A stretch of 64,000 nucleotides of DNA. It comes from Macrostomum hystrix (Eukaryota; Platyhelminthes; Macrostomidae). The notes under the pieces are model-generated. The model saw only the letters and a program-made list of their open reading frames with translations. It ran no database searches and had not been told where the DNA came from. Made by a program: the position numbers and the translations under genes. The stretch spans positions 1,488,001 through 1,552,000 of the forward strand of contig CATNEN010000037.1 of NCBI GenBank assembly GCA_950097015.1, written 5' to 3'. Below, piece by piece: positions 63,124-64,000 of this stretch (positions within the stretch are counted from its first letter, which is position 1; each line of letters begins with the position of its first letter).

Positions 63124-64000
63124 ATGCCACTTATCAACTGGAAAAATCTACCGGTCGACAGTTAGATGGCGTCTCGTCTACTGAACTAGATTTTCTGAGT
63201 GAACTGAGCGCCATGAACCACAGTTCCGATGAAATTCTTGGAGATTTTATCGACTACCTGTCTAAAATCGAGACGGCTGATGAGGCCGCTGCCGTTTCTA
63301 GTGTCGAGCTTCCAGAACTATCTGATTTACCCAGTGCGATGGATGTTGTCGAACTGGAATCACTGACGAGCACTACACAAGAACACATGTTTCTGTATGG
63401 CAAAATGTTCGTGGAGTTTTTGAAGAAGCATTGTGCTGTGGATGTGAGCGAGATCAGTGACAGTCGCTTGGCCGAATTTCTAAGGTTCTTTTACTTCTGT
63501 CTAAAAAAATCTGACGGCAGTTGCTATTCGCCAGCTACGTTGGTCTGCATTCGTGCTGGAGTGCAGAGGTACTTGACTCTCGTGCTGAAGCGTCGAACAA
63601 ATATTATTTCTAGTGACGAGTTCGACACTGCCAACCGGATGCTGCGAGTAAAGGTGCGGCATTTTCATACTGATGGAGGCACTGTCAATCAGCACGAGCC
63701 AATAGAAGAAGGTGATTTACAGAAAATGCGTGCTTATTTTGACCGTTCTACAGCTGAACGGTTGCAAGATGAAGTACTATTTACGCTGCTGTATGTCCTG
63801 CATGGGCGAGAGAGGTCAAGAACACCTGTCAAGTCTAAAGCAAGTTGGCACGCTCCAAGAAGAAGTCGACGCTGATGGGAATCCATATCTTGCGTTGCCA
63901 CCGTTAAAGACAAAAAACCAGAGTAGCGATCCAACAAAATGCTAAGGAAATCAGCGCAAACAGAGTCGGATCTACGGCGCTCAGCGGGAGTTGATCCTGC
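63124..64000 (+). pseudogene. Crypton-like tyrosine recombinase B, frameshifted, runs off the window
   Basis: A relative of recombinase A in the opposite orientation. It starts MPLINWKNLPVD, then needs a one-base shift to LDGVSSTELDFLSELS and the long frame at 63,213. Matches to A include QEHMFLYGKMFVEFL, GSCYSPATLVCIRAGVQRYL, TANRMLRVKVRHF and FDRSTAERLQDEVLFTLLYV. A further shift at about 63,800 is needed to reach GERGQEHL with the catalytic Arg, and an in-frame TAA lies at about 63,943 before QSRIYGAQREL. The HxxR and GH...Y parts lie beyond the window. It is clearly diverged from A, so the two are separate subfamilies rather than copies made by the local duplication. Confidence 0.82.

Overview
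The window is nuclear DNA from an animal, most likely an invertebrate bilaterian. Split genes with consensus GT...AG introns, GC-rich exons in AT-rich surroundings, standard stop codons, two tRNA-derived SINE families, and Helitron, mariner, hAT-like and Crypton-like elements all point that way. I cannot name the species. A lophotrochozoan such as a free-living flatworm would fit the very heavy minisatellite load, but that is a guess.

Positions 1-39,200 are gene-dense. In order: a prefoldin-like UXT gene (+), a WASP-family actin regulator (+), a class I phosphatidylinositol transfer protein (-), a relic tyrosine recombinase (-), an unrecognised two-helix membrane protein (+), ABITRAM (-), a seven-finger C2H2 transcription factor (-), a class II CPD photolyase (-), CNOT10 of the CCR4-NOT complex (-), the histone-fold protein CENP-S/MHF1 (-), and the mitochondrial tRNA 2-thiouridylase TRMU (-). 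I assembled exons by matching splice-site phase and family conservation. These are mostly housekeeping genes with no shared pathway. Almost every long intron, and several intergenic gaps, hold a private minisatellite with a 16-42 bp unit unlike any of its neighbours.

Positions 39,200-46,000 are an AT-rich gene desert. It holds an element with 86-bp inverted repeats, two oppositely oriented copies of a short hAT-like element with 8-bp target duplications, and a cluster of interleaved inverted repeats. Then come MCFD2 (-) and a nucleoside hydrolase (-), both unbroken in a single visible exon.

Positions 49,450-64,000 are dominated by mobile DNA. A decayed mariner is split by a TA-flanked inverted-repeat element. 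A roughly 3.4-kb segment carrying a small secreted cysteine-rich protein and a sorcin-like penta-EF-hand gene is present twice, in direct orientation. The second copy contains a 1.94-kb Helitron, itself carrying a 275-bp hAT-like element, and its EF-hand gene has a frame-breaking 4-bp insertion. A broken Crypton-like tyrosine recombinase follows each copy, in opposite orientations. Around them lie long perfect palindromes, with stems up to 61 bp, sharing a GTCTATGG/CCATAGAC motif.

The observations most worth following are three: intronic minisatellites that run up to, and in at least one case appear to include, the 5' splice site of their intron; the palindrome family next to the Crypton-like elements; and a single-base frame break in an otherwise well conserved photolyase.
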